A stretch of 64,000 nucleotides of DNA from Luteimonas sp. RC10 (lineage in GTDB: Bacteria; Pseudomonadota; Gammaproteobacteria; Xanthomonadales; Xanthomonadaceae): positions 1 to 64,000 of the forward strand of contig NZ_JACHYJ010000003.1 in NCBI RefSeq assembly GCF_014192745.1, read 5' to 3'. The position numbers and the translations under genes are program-made. A model generated the notes under the pieces. It did no database searches and was not told the DNA's origin. It saw only the letters and a program-made list of their open reading frames with translations. Positions 29,014-41,019 of this stretch are shown here, one piece after another (position 1 is the first letter of the stretch; each line of letters starts with the position of its first letter).

Positions 29014-29258
29014 GCGGCATCGTCCGCGCGATCGATCGGGGATCGCCGTCACGCAAGGGCGCGGCATGCCGCGTCCGGAGCTGCTGTCGCACGCGCACCT
29101 GGCGCTCGTCGGGCGCGGCGACTTCCCGCGGCGCTCGGGCCGCAATGGCCGCGGTGCCCAGCGGGCGCCCAAGCGGATACCGTGCTTTGACGCGCCTGTC
29201 CACGCGCCGCCGTCCGCGACGAAATGACCGTCGCGCGAGCGGCCAGGGACCCTGCCCG
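29014..29258. other. Non-coding stretch between mutS and the katG control region
   Basis: No convincing gene is present in these 245 bp. Short GC-rich open frames on both strands look like compositional shadows. No strong intrinsic terminator for mutS was found. Confidence 0.5.
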
Positions 29259-29294
29259 ATAGCTGAAACCTATCGGAATCAGGAAAACAATCGA

Positions 29295-29295
<1 letters not shown>
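29259..29295 (+). promoter_or_regulatory. OxyR-like binding site upstream of katG
   Basis: ATAGCTGAAACCTAT (29259-29273) fits the ATAGntnnnanCTAT half-site exactly. Seven bases later AGGAAAACAATCGAT (29281-29295) is a weaker second half with CGAT for CTAT. Spacing is the one described for tetrameric oxidised OxyR. The site ends at the start of a -35-like box, as in class II activation. No oxyR gene is in the window. Confidence 0.65.
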
Positions 29296-31781
<2,486 letters not shown>

Positions 31782-31801
31782 TCTGCATCGGCGCAGGCAA
31801 C

Positions 31802-31830
31802 GCGGACGGCCGCGCAATGCGGCCGTCCGC
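31802..31830. terminator. Bidirectional hairpin between katG and GST gene
   Basis: GCGGACGGCCGC-GCAAT-GCGGCCGTCCGC is a 12-bp perfect stem in the 58-bp convergent gap. It has no T tract on either side but is well placed to end both transcripts. Confidence 0.65.
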
Positions 31831-31839
31831 GGTTGCGCG

Positions 31840-32466
31840 TCAGCTCGCTGCCGACGCCTGCGCGGCCAGGGCGTCGTCTCGCTTCGCAGCCGCCTGCGCC
31901 GCCGGGCGTGCAGCGTGGACGCGCACGAACTCGACAAAGGCCGGCCGCGATGGGAGCGCGCCGATCCGCATGTAGTAGCCCAATACGGCGGCCATATACA
32001 GATCCGCCGCACTGAACCGCTCGCCGGCCAGGAACTGTCTGCCCGTCACCGCCTGCTCCAAGGTCCGCATCACATCGTCCGCGTTGCCGTAGCCGGCCGC
32101 GCATGCCGGTGCGAGCGCGCCGGCTTCTTGCGCGGTGAGCAGCGATTCGAGCGGCCCGGCCAGGAAGAACAGCCACCGGTAGTAACTGCCCCGCTCGGGC
32201 GACCCGGGCGGTGGCGCCAGTTGCCTGTCGGGCACCAGCTCGGCGAGATAGGCGCACACCGCCGCATTCTCGGTCACGACCGTATCGCCATGCCGGATCG
32301 CCGGCACCTTGCCCATCGGATTGATCGCCAGGTATGCCGGCGACTTCATGCTGCCTTCGTAGGTCAGCAGCACCTCCTCATAGGGCAATCCCGTTTCCTC
32401 CAGCATCCAACGGGCCACCCGGCCACGGGACATCGGATGGGTGTAGAAGGTCAGCGTTTCGGTCAT
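31840..32466 (-). CDS. Glutathione S-transferase family protein
   Basis: A 208-aa GST. The thioredoxin-like N-domain starts LTFYTHPMSRGRVARWMLEE, with Ser or Arg near the glutathione site and the cis-Pro in NPMGKVPAIRHGD; TVVTENAAVCAYLAE supplies the second glutathione contact. An all-helical C-domain follows. The substrate is unknown. It lies 48 bp downstream of a WYL regulator on the same strand, a common pairing in which the regulator may control the enzyme. Confidence 0.88.
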   Translation of the reverse strand: MTETLTFYTHPMSRGRVARWMLEETGLPYEEVLLTYEGSMKSPAYLAINPMGKVPAIRHGDTVVTENAAVCAYLAELVPDRQLAPPPGSPERGSYYRWLFFLAGPLESLLTAQEAGALAPACAAGYGNADDVMRTLEQAVTGRQFLAGERFSAADLYMAAVLGYYMRIGALPSRPAFVEFVRVHAARPAAQAAAKRDDALAAQASAAS

Positions 32467-32514
32467 CGGGCTTGCTCGGTCCGGAAGGAGCGCCCAGTCT
32501 CCGCGGCGCCGCTG

Positions 32515-33240
32515 TCATTGGTTGTCAGCAGCGTCGTCGCCGCCCGGTGTCGCATGCCGCACGGTCCGCCGCTGGGCATGCCATCTGCGCAGCAGCTCGT
32601 GGCGACGCACGGTGTAACGCACCCCGGTGTCCTCCAACGACACCACCCGGTCGGCACGGAAATGACGGAAATCGCCGCGCGTCTCGCACCAGGCGGCGAG
32701 CAGGCGGGTATCGGACAGGAAGGCCATCGCGAACGGCCAGATCGTGCGCTCGCTGCCGCGTCCTGCGGCGTCGGCGTAGTGCATCCGCAACGCGCGTTCG
32801 CCCCGGATCGCGCGCCGCAGGATCGGCAGCCAAGGCTCGGGCTCCGATGGCGCCCAGTGCGGGGCGAACAGACCGCTGGTCTCCACCTGCAAGCGCAATG
32901 CAGCAGGCAGGACGCCGACCAAGCGGTCGAGTGCGCGGGTGGCCGCGGCCGCCAGTTCCGGATCGGCATGGCTGCCGACCCAGCGCGCGCCCAGCACCAG
33001 CGCTTCGAGTTCCTCATCGCAGAACATCATCGCGGGCAGCAGGAACCCGGGGCGCAACAAATAGCCCAGGCCGGGATCGCCGTGGATCTCGGCACCCTGC
33101 CCGCGCAAGGCCTCGATGTCGCGATACAGCGTGCGCAGGCTGATGCCCAACCGGTCGGCCAGCTCGCGTCCGGGAACAGGCCGGCGCCGTCGTCGCAGGT
33201 CATCGAGCAGGCGCAGCAGCCGTGTTGCACGTTCGGACAT
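32515..33240 (-). CDS. YafY-type HTH/WYL transcriptional regulator
   Basis: A 241-aa regulator. The N-terminal HTH_11 domain (residues 3-60; ELADRLGISLRTLYRDIEALRGQGAEI in overlapping pieces) precedes a WYL domain (about 135-220), where RALRMHYADAAG replaces the W-Y-L core and RLLAAWCETRGDFRHFRADRV is the typical basic ligand-binding strand. Such proteins sense small ligands or nucleic-acid signals. Start 33240 gives MSERATRLLRLLDDLRRR. The gene probably forms an operon with the GST downstream. Confidence 0.85.
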   Translation of the reverse strand: MSERATRLLRLLDDLRRRRRPVPGRELADRLGISLRTLYRDIEALRGQGAEIHGDPGLGYLLRPGFLLPAMMFCDEELEALVLGARWVGSHADPELAAAATRALDRLVGVLPAALRLQVETSGLFAPHWAPSEPEPWLPILRRAIRGERALRMHYADAAGRGSERTIWPFAMAFLSDTRLLAAWCETRGDFRHFRADRVVSLEDTGVRYTVRRHELLRRWHAQRRTVRHATPGGDDAADNQ

Positions 33241-33266
33241 GGTCCTGCCTTCCTGGCGCGCCGGAG

Positions 33267-33680
33267 CTACAGCGCGTCGATATCGCCCAAGGCCCGGATC
33301 AACCGCCGCGCACGCTTGTCGGGCTTGTGTTCGGGCGCGCGATAACCGGCGCGTTGTGCACGCTGTTCGGCGACGCGCGCCAGGCGCGCAGCACGCGAGT
33401 CCTCGGATTCGGCATACAGCCCCTGCGCCACGCTGGCCGGTCCGCGCGTGTCCGACAACCCGGCCACGACGACCTCGAACACTTCCTCGCCCCGCGCCAC
33501 ACGCAGCGCATCGCCGAGGCGCACCGCACGCGCGGGCTTGGCCCGCTGGCCGCCGACATCGACCTTGCCGGTCTCGATCGCCTGCTTGGCCAAGGCACGG
33601 GTCTTGAAGAAGCGTGCCGCCCACAACCAGAGGTCGAGGCGGACGCTGTCGGCGGCATGGGCGCCAGGGGCTTGGTTCAT
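33267..33680 (-). CDS. hslR: Hsp15-like S4-domain RNA-binding protein
   Basis: A 137-aa protein with one S4 RNA-binding domain at residues 12-75 (RLDLWLWAARFFKTRALAKQAIETGKV in pieces) and an Arg/Lys-rich C-terminus (HKPDKRARRLIRALGDID). E. coli Hsp15 binds stalled 50S subunits carrying nascent chains and recycles them. Its ATG overlaps the stop of the sensor-kinase gene as ATGA, so it is translated as the tail of the PepSY-regulator-kinase operon. Confidence 0.85.
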   Translation of the reverse strand: MNQAPGAHAADSVRLDLWLWAARFFKTRALAKQAIETGKVDVGGQRAKPARAVRLGDALRVARGEEVFEVVVAGLSDTRGPASVAQGLYAESEDSRAARLARVAEQRAQRAGYRAPEHKPDKRARRLIRALGDIDAL

Positions 33681-35017
33681 CGATCCGATATCGGTGCGCC
33701 GGCCGGCAAATCAAGCACGGCGCGAAAGCCCCCCGGGCGGTTGTCGAGGACCAGACTTCCGTCATAGCCGGCGACGATCCCCTCGACGATCGACAACCCC
33801 AGGCCATGACCTGGGACCCGGCTGTCGAGCCGCACACCGCGCTGCAGGGCCTGCGCCATCGTCTCGGGCCGCATGCCCGGCCCATCGTCATCGACGGCAA
33901 TGCGCAGACGCTCGCCCTCGCGCGACGCATGGACATACACCCGCGTGCAAGCCCACTTCACCGCATTGTCGAGCAGGTTGCCGAGCATCTCTTCCAGGTC
34001 CTCGCGCGCACCGGCGAACACCAGCGCCGGTGCGATCTCAGTCGTCAGGCGCAGCCGGCCATCGGCACTGCGTGCAAGCAGGGTACGCAGCGCCTCGACG
34101 ACCGGCGCCACCGGCGTGCGCTGACGCGGATCGAACGCGAAGCCGCCGACGAGCCGGCGCTCGACCTCGCCGCGCATGCGCTGCACCTGCGCGGCGACCA
34201 CGCCGGCAATGTCATCGCTCGGCGCTTGCGCCTCGGCCGAGAGCACCGCCAGCGGCGTCTTGAGCGCGTGGGCAAGGTCTTCGGCCGCGTGTCGCGCACG
34301 CGCGACGCGGCGCGCATGCTCGTCGAGCAGGTCGTCGATCTGTTCGGCCAGCGGCGCCGCCTCGGCCGGCCAGCATTCGCCGCCGAAGCGCACGTCGTCG
34401 CCGTCGCGCACGCGTCGCAGGATGCCGCGCATGCGGTGCAGCGGACGCAGCCCCCACTCGACCTGCCAAGCCAGCAGCGCGAGCAGCACGGCCGCCGCAC
34501 CTGCGAACGCCAGCATCGCCGTCCGCCGGAACTCCCGCGTCTCGGCGATCACGTCGCCGCGGTCCGCAGCCACGTAGATCGGGATCGAGGCCGCCACATC
34601 AGGCAGGCGCAGTTGCTGGGCGCGCACCCGCAGCCGCTGCCCGCGCGGGCCCTCGGCATCAAACCGCAGCGCGGAGCCGCGCGCGACCGACGCGACCGGC
34701 AGGTCGCCATCCCACAGCGAGCGCGAGCCGATTGCCGCGTCGCCATCGCCGATCCGCCAGTACCAACCGGAGAACACCCGAGCCCAGCGCTCATCGGCCG
34801 GCTGGCGGCGCAATTTCCAGCCGCCATCGGGCCGCGCCTCGATCAGCCCGGCCAGTGTCGCGAAGTCATCATCGAGGCGGCGGTCGAGTGCACGCTCGCC
34901 GGAGCGCGCGAACATCGCACCGAGCAGGCCGCCTGCGATCGCGGCCGAGATCGCCACGCCCAGCGCGCCAGCCAGCCACAGGCGCCAGCGCAGCGACAAC
35001 ACGCCGGTGCGACTCAC
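33677..35017 (-). CDS. PhoQ-like sensor histidine kinase
   Basis: A 446-aa inner-membrane kinase. TM1 (about 14-36), a periplasmic domain of about 125 residues and TM2 (about 167-186) are followed by a HAMP region. The HisKA box is DLAHALKTPLAVLS with phospho-acceptor His250, and the HATPase_c domain shows NLLDNAVKWA (N box), DDGPGM (G1) and GHGLGLSIVEGIVAGY (G2). The DLAHALKTPLA box is typical of PhoQ-type kinases. It overlaps the response regulator start by four bases and hslR by four bases. The stimulus is unknown. Confidence 0.9.
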   Translation of the reverse strand: MSRTGVLSLRWRLWLAGALGVAISAAIAGGLLGAMFARSGERALDRRLDDDFATLAGLIEARPDGGWKLRRQPADERWARVFSGWYWRIGDGDAAIGSRSLWDGDLPVASVARGSALRFDAEGPRGQRLRVRAQQLRLPDVAASIPIYVAADRGDVIAETREFRRTAMLAFAGAAAVLLALLAWQVEWGLRPLHRMRGILRRVRDGDDVRFGGECWPAEAAPLAEQIDDLLDEHARRVARARHAAEDLAHALKTPLAVLSAEAQAPSDDIAGVVAAQVQRMRGEVERRLVGGFAFDPRQRTPVAPVVEALRTLLARSADGRLRLTTEIAPALVFAGAREDLEEMLGNLLDNAVKWACTRVYVHASREGERLRIAVDDDGPGMRPETMAQALQRGVRLDSRVPGHGLGLSIVEGIVAGYDGSLVLDNRPGGFRAVLDLPAGAPISDR

Positions 35018-35676
35018 GGCGCCTCCGACAGCCGAAACCCTTGCCCGCGCACGGTGTGCAGCAGCGCGACCCCCAGCTTGCGCCGGATGCGCCCGACCAG
35101 TACGTCGAGCACGTTCGAATCGGGATCGTAGCCGTTGTCATAGACGTGCTCGCCGAGTTCGGCGCGGCTGACGACACGTCCTGCGTGATGCATCAGATAG
35201 GCGAGGATGCGGTACTCGCGCGCCGTCAGTGCCAGTGGATCGCCGTCCAGGGCGAAACGGCCCGCATGGGCGTCGAGCTCGAGCGCGCCACAACGCAGCC
35301 TCGGCGAGGCATGGCCGGTACTGCGGCGGATCAACGCCTGCACGCGCAGCACCAGTTCCTCGATCTGGAAGGGCTTGGTCAGGTAGTCATCGGCGCCGGC
35401 ATTGAAGCCGGCGAGCTTGTCGTGCCAGCGACTGCGCGCGGTCAGCACCAGGACCGGTAACGCAAGCCCGGCCTCACGCCAGCGGTGCAGCACCGAAACG
35501 CCATCCAGCCCAGGCAGGCCGAGGTCCAGCACAGAGGCATCGTAGGCCTCGGTCTGGCCACGGAATTCGGTCTCCACGCCGTCGTCGACGCAATCGACCG
35601 CGAACCCGGCTGCGGCGAGAGCGGCAGCCACCCGTGCGACGAGCTCGGCATCGTCCTCGGCCAGCAGGATGCGCAT
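35014..35676 (-). CDS. OmpR/PhoP-family response regulator
   Basis: A 220-aa regulator with receiver domain (acidic AEDD near residue 7-10, phospho-acceptor Asp51 in SVLDLGLPG, Thr in LTARSRWHD, Lys in LTKPFQ) and a C-terminal winged helix (LTAREYRILAYLM; NVLDVLVGRIRRKLG; VRGQGFRL). It pairs with the kinase at 33677 (ATGA overlap). Its start overlaps the stop of the PepSY gene upstream, so all three are coupled. QseB/PhoP-like by sequence; target genes are unknown but may include the two PepSY genes. Confidence 0.92.
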   Translation of the reverse strand: MRILLAEDDAELVARVAAALAAAGFAVDCVDDGVETEFRGQTEAYDASVLDLGLPGLDGVSVLHRWREAGLALPVLVLTARSRWHDKLAGFNAGADDYLTKPFQIEELVLRVQALIRRSTGHASPRLRCGALELDAHAGRFALDGDPLALTAREYRILAYLMHHAGRVVSRAELGEHVYDNGYDPDSNVLDVLVGRIRRKLGVALLHTVRGQGFRLSEAP

Positions 35677-35987
35677 CAGTCGTCGATCTCGACCTTGAGC
35701 AGGCGCCCGGTCCGCGCATCGTACTTGAGCTCGACGACGCGGCCGTCGCCCATCAGGATCTCGATTTCGTACTCGTCGTCGTCCGTGTCGAGCTCGACCT
35801 CGAGCACGCGCCCCGGGAAGCGCCGCTCGGCATCGGCCAGCATCCGCTCCAGGCGGACGAACTCGCCGCTGCGCACTCCGTCGCGGGCATAGTCGGCACC
35901 GCGGCGGGTGTCGGGCGAATCGGCATGCAAGGGAGCGGCCAGCAGGCCGGCGAACAGCAGCGGGAGCGGAAACAGGAGGCGTTGCAT
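35676..35987 (-). CDS. PepSY-domain secreted protein A
   Basis: A 103-aa protein: signal peptide (LFPLPLLFAGLLAAPLHA) plus one PepSY domain (about 45-103; RFPGRVLEVELDTDDDEYEI, GRVVELKYDARTGRLLKVEID). PepSY proteins are periplasmic inhibitors or accessory factors and often sit beside PhoPQ-like systems. Here it is the first gene of the operon with the regulator and kinase, suggesting it modulates kinase sensing. A second PepSY gene is divergent from it. Confidence 0.88.
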   Translation of the reverse strand: MQRLLFPLPLLFAGLLAAPLHADSPDTRRGADYARDGVRSGEFVRLERMLADAERRFPGRVLEVELDTDDDEYEIEILMGDGRVVELKYDARTGRLLKVEIDD

Positions 35988-36007
35988 GGCGCCAGTGTGG
36001 GGGAACG

Positions 36008-36027
36008 GATTAACGATGCGATGAACG
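36008..36027. promoter_or_regulatory. Direct repeat between the divergent PepSY genes
   Basis: GATTAACG (36008-36015) and GATGAACG (36020-36027) repeat with a 12-bp period in the 127-bp divergent gap. OmpR-family regulators bind direct repeats with about 11-bp period, so this may be an operator for the adjacent regulator. Confidence 0.3.
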
Positions 36028-36114
36028 TGTCGATCAGACCCCGGTTAGGCGCGATCGGGACACTGCGCCTCGACCGGTCGCCGACCGGCCCATCATCGAC
36101 CACGAGGACCTCCC

Positions 36115-36441
36115 ATGAAGCACCGTCTCGCCATCGCCTGCCTGATCGCCGCCGCGGGCGCCGCTGTTGCCCTGCCCGCCGCACTGGCACAGAACCGCGA
36201 TGATCGCGGCGATCGCCTGCACGCGGCCGCAGCCGCGCAGGCCGACCCGCGTTCTGACGCCAATACGGCCTCGCTCGACCGCATCCTGGCCGACGCCCAG
36301 CGCCGGCATCCGGGCCGCGTCATCGAGGTGTCCTACGACGACGGGGAGTACGACGTCGAGATCCGCCAGAACGACGGGCGGATCGTGGAACTCGAGTACT
36401 CCGCGCGCACCGGCCGTCTGCTCGACACCGACTACGACTGA
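36115..36441 (+). CDS. PepSY-domain secreted protein B
   Basis: A 108-aa protein with signal peptide (LAIACLIAAAGAAVALPAALA) and a PepSY domain (RRHPGRVIEVSYDDGEYDVEI; GRIVELEYSARTGRLLDTDYD). It is a clear paralog of protein A, with the same LDRILADAQRRHPGR / LERMLADAERRFPGR block. It is transcribed away from the two-component operon. Probably regulated together with protein A. Confidence 0.87.
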   Translation: MKHRLAIACLIAAAGAAVALPAALAQNRDDRGDRLHAAAAAQADPRSDANTASLDRILADAQRRHPGRVIEVSYDDGEYDVEIRQNDGRIVELEYSARTGRLLDTDYD

Positions 36442-36667
36442 GCGCGGCAGGCACGACATCGTCGTGATCTGCAGGGCGCCGGACGCAAATCCGGCGCCCT
36501 CATTCGCGCGGGTCAGATTGCGCGCGTGTCCGATCGCATCGCATGGCAGGGCCGCGACGTGGCCTTGACCGTGGGGAGAACGGCGTTCCGGCTGGCAGGC
36601 CGCTGCCCATCCGAGGCAGACCTTCCCACATGTGGAGACCCCCTGTTTTCCGGACGCCGCAAACGCA

Positions 36668-36691
36668 GACGGCCGCCTTGCGGCGGCCGTC
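36668..36691 (-). terminator. Hairpin terminator at the end of the ribosomal/trmD operon
   Basis: GACGGCCGCC-GCAA-GGCGGCCGTC (minus strand) makes a 10-bp stem with a GNRA-type loop, followed by TGCGTTTG, 25 bp after the rplS stop. Confidence 0.75.
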
Positions 36692-36716
36692 GTGCGACAT
36701 CGAAACCGGGCCGGAA

Positions 36717-37160
36717 TTACTCGGCAGCCGGCGCCGGTGCGGCGGCGGCAGCGGCCTTGTCGGCGCGTGCCTTCTCGTTCTTGGCCTTCGCCGAGGCCGA
36801 CAGGTCTTCCTTGATGCGGGCCTTCTTGCCTTCCAGGCCGCGCAGGTAGTACAGCTTGCCGGCGCGGACCTTGCCGCGGCGCTTGACTTCGACCGACTCG
36901 ATCTGCGCGCTGTGGCTCTGGAACACGCGCTCGACGCCGTAGCCGTGCGAGATCTTGCGGACGGTGAACGCGGAGTTCAGACCGGCGTTCTTCTTGCCGA
37001 TGACCACGCCTTCGTAGGCCTGCACGCGCTCGCGGTTGCCTTCCTTGACCTTGACGTTGACGACGACGGTGTCGCCGGGGCCGAAGTCGGGAAGCTCGCG
37101 CGCGGTCTGGGCGCTTTCGAATTCCTGCAGCAGGGTGTTCAGGGAGGGCTTGGTGGTCAT
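36717..37160 (-). CDS. rplS: 50S ribosomal protein L19
   Basis: A 147-aa L19, located at the 30S-50S interface. [50 protein letters not shown] and [17 protein letters not shown] are the family core. After residue 115 an Ala/Lys tail ([15 protein letters not shown]) extends beyond the E. coli protein, as is common in xanthomonads. Start 37160 ([11 protein letters not shown]). Last gene of rpsP-rimM-trmD-rplS. Confidence 0.97.
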   Translation of the reverse strand: MTTKPSLNTLLQEFESAQTARELPDFGPGDTVVVNVKVKEGNRERVQAYEGVVIGKKNAGLNSAFTVRKISHGYGVERVFQSHSAQIESVEVKRRGKVRAGKLYYLRGLEGKKARIKEDLSASAKAKNEKARADKAAAAAAPAPAAE

Positions 37161-37303
37161 GGTCTTGGCCTGTTGGAGTCGTTGTAGGCGTGGTGCACGT
37201 GGACGCACGCTCTGGCATGGCGGGCGCGATGGCCCGTTGTTTTGGTTAGCCGCGCATTATAGGCCCAGCCGCCCGGCGAATGCCACTGCCGGCGCGGCGG
37301 CGC

Positions 37304-38113
37304 TCAGGCGTCCGGGTCCTGGCCCCGCTCGGCCCGCCAGGCCGCGAGCAGCCGCCGGTCGGCCTTGCCCAACGCGGACTCGTCGAGCAGATCCGGGCGC
37401 CGCTCGGCGGTGCGGCCCAGTGACTGCTGCCGGCGCCAGGCGGCGATCTGGGCGTGATTGCCCGACAACAGCACATCGGGCACCCGTCCCAGCGCATGCT
37501 CGACCGGCCGGGTGTAGTGCGGGCAATCGAGCAGGCCATCGCCCTCGAAGCTGTCCTGCACCGCCGAATCGGCGTCGTTCAATGCCCCGTCCTGCAACCG
37601 GGCCACCGCATCGACGACGACCGCCGCGGCCAGTTCCCCGCCCGACAGCACGTAGTCGCCGATCGACAGCTCCTCGTCCACCTCGGCCTCGAGCAGCCGC
37701 TCGTCGACGCCCTCGTAGCGGCCGCACAGCAGGATCAGCCGCGGCAGTGCGGCCAGCTCGCGCACCTTGGCCTGGGTCAGCGGCCGGCCCTGGGGGCTCA
37801 TGTAGATCGTGCGCGCCGGCGCCGGATCGGCCGCACGCGCGGCAGCGAGCGCAGCCCGCAGCGGCTCGATCAGCATCACCATGCCCGGCCCGCCACCGAA
37901 CGGCCGGTCGTCGACCCGGCGGTAGTTGCCCTGCGCATAGTCGCGCGGATTCCAGCCCTGCAACGCGACCAGCCCGCGCTCACGCGCCCGCCCGACCACG
38001 CCGACCGCCGCCGCCTGGTCGATGAACTCGGGAAACAGGCTGACGACATCGATGCGGATGGCACCGTGACCGGCGGTTCGGGATGCGGGCTGCGTTTGCG
38101 TTTCGGACGACAT
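37304..38113 (-). CDS. trmD: tRNA (guanine-37-N1)-methyltransferase
   Basis: A 269-aa SPOUT methyltransferase making m1G37 in tRNAs that read CNN codons, which prevents +1 frameshifts. The deep-knot region is seen in [17 protein letters not shown] and the SAM-binding [13 protein letters not shown]; the catalytic Asp is in the [17 protein letters not shown] segment. Start 38113 has AAGGA six bases upstream. The resulting N-terminus carries about 18 extra residues before [11 protein letters not shown]. Confidence 0.96.
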   Translation of the reverse strand: MSSETQTQPASRTAGHGAIRIDVVSLFPEFIDQAAAVGVVGRARERGLVALQGWNPRDYAQGNYRRVDDRPFGGGPGMVMLIEPLRAALAAARAADPAPARTIYMSPQGRPLTQAKVRELAALPRLILLCGRYEGVDERLLEAEVDEELSIGDYVLSGGELAAAVVVDAVARLQDGALNDADSAVQDSFEGDGLLDCPHYTRPVEHALGRVPDVLLSGNHAQIAAWRRQQSLGRTAERRPDLLDESALGKADRRLLAAWRAERGQDPDA

Positions 38114-38204
38114 GACGGTCCTTTCCGGTTGCCGATCCAGGGTGTGGCGCAGCTTTGCAGGCCATGACCTGCGCTGCCCCATCACCAATCGCGCAGCGCC
38201 GCCT

Positions 38205-38732
38205 TCAAAAGTCCGCGTCCCAGTCGACCGTCACCAGACCGGCATCGAAATCGATCGAGACGATGTAGTCGGGCACGATGAACGGAATCATGCGCTCGCG
38301 TTCGCTCTGGGCGACCAGCACGTCATTGGCGCCTGTCGAAAACAGATGGGACACCGTCCCCAGGTCCACGCCGTCGACATTGCGCACGCGCAGGCCTTCG
38401 AGGTCGACCCAGTAATACTCCCCCGGTGCAGGCGGCGGCAGCGCCTCGCGCGGGACCCAGACCTCGAGCCCGCGTGCGGCCTCGGCGGCATCGCGGTCGG
38501 CGATGTCGGGCAGCGTGGCGACCACGCCCTTGGGCGTCTCGCGACCGCGCGCGCCCGACAGCGTGCGCTCGCCGCCGCGGCCGTCGCGCAGCACCCAGGG
38601 CTGGTAGCGGAAGATCGCGCTGCGCGGCTCGGTGAACGATTCGAGCTTCACTTCACCGCGCACGCCAAACGCGCCATGGACCTTGCCCAGTTGGATCATC
38701 CGCTGGGGAGGCTGGCGCGTCGGGTCGTTCAT
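38205..38732 (-). CDS. rimM: 16S rRNA processing/30S maturation factor RimM
   Basis: A 175-aa factor that binds S19 and helps assemble the 30S head. The N-terminal barrel starts [20 protein letters not shown], and the C-terminal PRC-like barrel contains [15 protein letters not shown] and [14 protein letters not shown]. Start 38732 gives [12 protein letters not shown], a short extension before the core. It lies between rpsP and trmD, the standard order. Confidence 0.96.
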   Translation of the reverse strand: MNDPTRQPPQRMIQLGKVHGAFGVRGEVKLESFTEPRSAIFRYQPWVLRDGRGGERTLSGARGRETPKGVVATLPDIADRDAAEAARGLEVWVPREALPPPAPGEYYWVDLEGLRVRNVDGVDLGTVSHLFSTGANDVLVAQSERERMIPFIVPDYIVSIDFDAGLVTVDWDADF

Positions 38733-38768
38733 ATCGGCATGGCCGCGCCCGCAGGCGCGGCCCATGGG

Positions 38769-39029
38769 TCAGGCAGCGGCGACCGCAGCCTTGCCCGCTT
38801 CCTTGTACAGGGCGCGGACCTTGTCGCTCATCTGGGCGCCGTTCTTGACCCAGTGGTCGACGCGCTCGGTGTCGAGGACGACACGCTGCTCACCGCCGGT
38901 CGCGACCGGGTTGTAGTAGCCCACGCGCTCGATGTTGCGGCCGTCGCGCGCGCTGCGCGAGTCGGTCACGATGATGTGGTAGAACGGACGCTTCTTGGCG
39001 CCGCCGCGCGTCAGACGGATCTTGACCAT
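38769..39029 (-). CDS. rpsP: 30S ribosomal protein S16
   Basis: An 86-aa S16 starting [19 protein letters not shown], with [19 protein letters not shown] and [15 protein letters not shown]. The open frame reads on upstream for over 1 kb, but the family N-terminus fixes the start at 39029. First gene of the rpsP-rimM-trmD-rplS run; about 90 bp separate it from the aminotransferase-IV gene upstream. Confidence 0.98.
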   Translation of the reverse strand: MVKIRLTRGGAKKRPFYHIIVTDSRSARDGRNIERVGYYNPVATGGEQRVVLDTERVDHWVKNGAQMSDKVRALYKEAGKAAVAAA

Positions 39030-39118
39030 TGCTTTGCTTCCTGTGTTGCCCAGTCGCCAGGGTGGCGAGGTAAGCCGGCGATTATAGCGGAAGCGGCGGC
39101 CGCCGGCGCAAGCACCGG

Positions 39119-39943
39119 TCAGTGCGCGCCTTCGAGCGGCATCCAGGGCTGCGCGGCGAGCAACGCGCGCAGGCGCCCGGGCACCGCCGAGTCGGCATCG
39201 AAGCGCCAGCCGTCGATCGCGGCCACCGCACGCAACCCGCCGCTGTTGCAGGCGAATGCGGCCTCGAAGCCCGCGCAATCGGCCAGGCCGACACGGGCGT
39301 GGCGCTGCGCGATGCCCGCGGTCTCGAGCGCGCGCTGCAGCAGGCGTTCGCTCGTGCCCCGCAACGCCGGTGCGATCGGCCAGACCACGGTATCGCCGGC
39401 CACGAAGCCGACATTCCATAGCGCGCCCTCGCCGATCGTGCCGTCGGCATCGACCAGCAGTGCATCGTCGTAGCCGGCCAGCACCGTCTGCCGGCGTGCA
39501 TGCAGCATCGGCAACGTGGCCGCGTGCTTGAGATGGGCCAGCGCGCGGACGTACACATGCGAGGCCAGCCGCAATGGCGCGGTCGGCGGCTGCCGCGGGG
39601 GCGACAACGCGACCAGCAAGACCACCGGCACCGCCTCTCCGCGCTCGACGGCTGGCATATCGCGCGAAAACGCCGCGATGCGCAACGTCGCATCGTCGAT
39701 GTCGGCGGCCGCGAGCGCCGAGGCCATCGCGGCCAGGATGGCGTCCGACGCCAGCGCGCTGCCGAACAGTTCCAGATTGCCGGCCTGCAGCCGCGTCACA
39801 TGCAGGTCCAGTCCCTGCACTGCGCGTCCGCGCACCTGCAATGTGGAGAAATGCCCGTAGTTGACGAGGGCTGCGGCGAGGTCGGCCACCTCGGCCGGCC
39901 GGCCATCGATCCAGTGGCTGACAGCAAGCGCAGCGCGTGTCAC
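39119..39943 (-). CDS. Class IV aminotransferase, probable aminodeoxychorismate lyase
   Basis: A 274-aa PLP enzyme of fold type [21 protein letters not shown] is the PabC-like start, [14 protein letters not shown] carries the PLP Lys, and the Glu-containing [13 protein letters not shown] is the cofactor-binding segment. It most likely releases pyruvate from aminodeoxychorismate to make p-aminobenzoate for folate; a D-amino-acid or branched-chain transaminase is the alternative. GTG at 39943 is preferred because it overlaps the upstream stop as GTGA; an ATG at 39967 would overlap by 28 bases. Confidence 0.75.
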   Translation of the reverse strand: MTRAALAVSHWIDGRPAEVADLAAALVNYGHFSTLQVRGRAVQGLDLHVTRLQAGNLELFGSALASDAILAAMASALAAADIDDATLRIAAFSRDMPAVERGEAVPVVLLVALSPPRQPPTAPLRLASHVYVRALAHLKHAATLPMLHARRQTVLAGYDDALLVDADGTIGEGALWNVGFVAGDTVVWPIAPALRGTSERLLQRALETAGIAQRHARVGLADCAGFEAAFACNSGGLRAVAAIDGWRFDADSAVPGRLRALLAAQPWMPLEGAH

Positions 39944-41019
39944 AGCAACGCCTGCGCGTCGCGCCACCAGTCCTGCACGAGTTCACCCGCCGGCCGCGCC
40001 TGCGCCAGCCAGGCCGACTGCCCGGCCCAGGCCTGCATCGCGTCGAGACGGCCATCGCGGGCCGCGGCAGCGCGCATCGGGGCGGTGAGTCCGCGCTGCA
40101 CTGGGTATGGCCGCGGCGGCGGTGCGTCGTCGGCCGCGGCTGCGCGCACGTAACCGGTCGCCAGCGCACGGCCGAGCCGGCCGCTGAACGCCCGCGTCGG
40201 CCAACAGGCCTCCGGCTCGGCGCTCGCCAGTGCATCTGCCCAGGCCGGCGCGATGGTCGCCTCGGGCGTGCGCAACAGGCCGGTGCCGACCTGCACCGCG
40301 CTCGCCCCCAGCAACAAGGCCGCCGCGACGCCACGCCCATCGGCGATGCCGCCGGCGGCGATCACCGGCACCTCGAGGGCGTCGGCCAGCCGTGGCACCA
40401 GCGAGAACAGCCCGACGATCCGGTGTTCGGCCTCGGCGGCCTCGAAGGCGCCGCGGTGCCCGCCCGCCTCGGCGCCCTGTGCGACCACCGCATCGGCGCC
40501 GGCGGCCTGCGCCTGACGCGCCTCATCGAGCGTGGTCACAGTGGCGAACCAGGCGATCCCGGCCGCCTTCAGGCGCTCGACCTGCGCCGGAGAAAACACC
40601 CCCATGATGCTCGAGGCCACCGCCGGCCGCGCCGCCAGCAAGGCGTCGAACTGCGCATCGAAATCGGCCGGCGTGGCGTCGCCGGCGGACGCCGGCACCG
40701 CCGGCCCCCAGCGCTCGAGCAACACCCGGGTCGCCGCTTCGGCATCTGCATCGCGCGCCGGTGGCGGATCGGGAATCCACAGGTTGACCTGCGCCGGGCC
40801 CGCGGTGCGGTCGCGGAACGCGCGCATCCAGGTCTCGATGTCGGCCAGCTGCGACAGCACCGCGCCCATCGCGCCCATGCCGCCTGCCTCGGCGACCGCC
40901 GCCGCCAGCGCCGGCGGACAGGCGCCGGCCATCGGCCCCATCAGGACCGGAATCCGCAGGCCGAAGCGCGCACAGAACGCGTCGGCCCGCCGGCGCGCCG
41001 GATGCGCGCCCGTGCTCAC
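39940..41019 (-). CDS. NAD(P)H-dependent flavin oxidoreductase (nitronate monooxygenase family)
   Basis: A 359-aa FMN-dependent TIM-barrel protein. [38 protein letters not shown] and [30 protein letters not shown] (in pieces) are the 2-nitropropane dioxygenase family motifs, including the FMN phosphate loop. It may detoxify nitronates such as propionate-3-nitronate. It starts with GTG (41019), overlapping the ffh stop as GTGA, and itself overlaps the next gene, so ffh, this gene and the lyase look like one coupled unit. Confidence 0.85.
   Translation of the reverse strand: MSTGAHPARRRADAFCARFGLRIPVLMGPMAGACPPALAAAVAEAGGMGAMGAVLSQLADIETWMRAFRDRTAGPAQVNLWIPDPPPARDADAEAATRVLLERWGPAVPASAGDATPADFDAQFDALLAARPAVASSIMGVFSPAQVERLKAAGIAWFATVTTLDEARQAQAAGADAVVAQGAEAGGHRGAFEAAEAEHRIVGLFSLVPRLADALEVPVIAAGGIADGRGVAAALLLGASAVQVGTGLLRTPEATIAPAWADALASAEPEACWPTRAFSGRLGRALATGYVRAAAADDAPPPRPYPVQRGLTAPMRAAAARDGRLDAMQAWAGQSAWLAQARPAGELVQDWWRDAQALL

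Noticed and set aside
33241..33936. Extended N-terminus of the WYL regulator
   Set aside because: The extension runs through the hslR and kinase genes in another frame. MSERATRLLRLL at 33240 is the natural HTH start.
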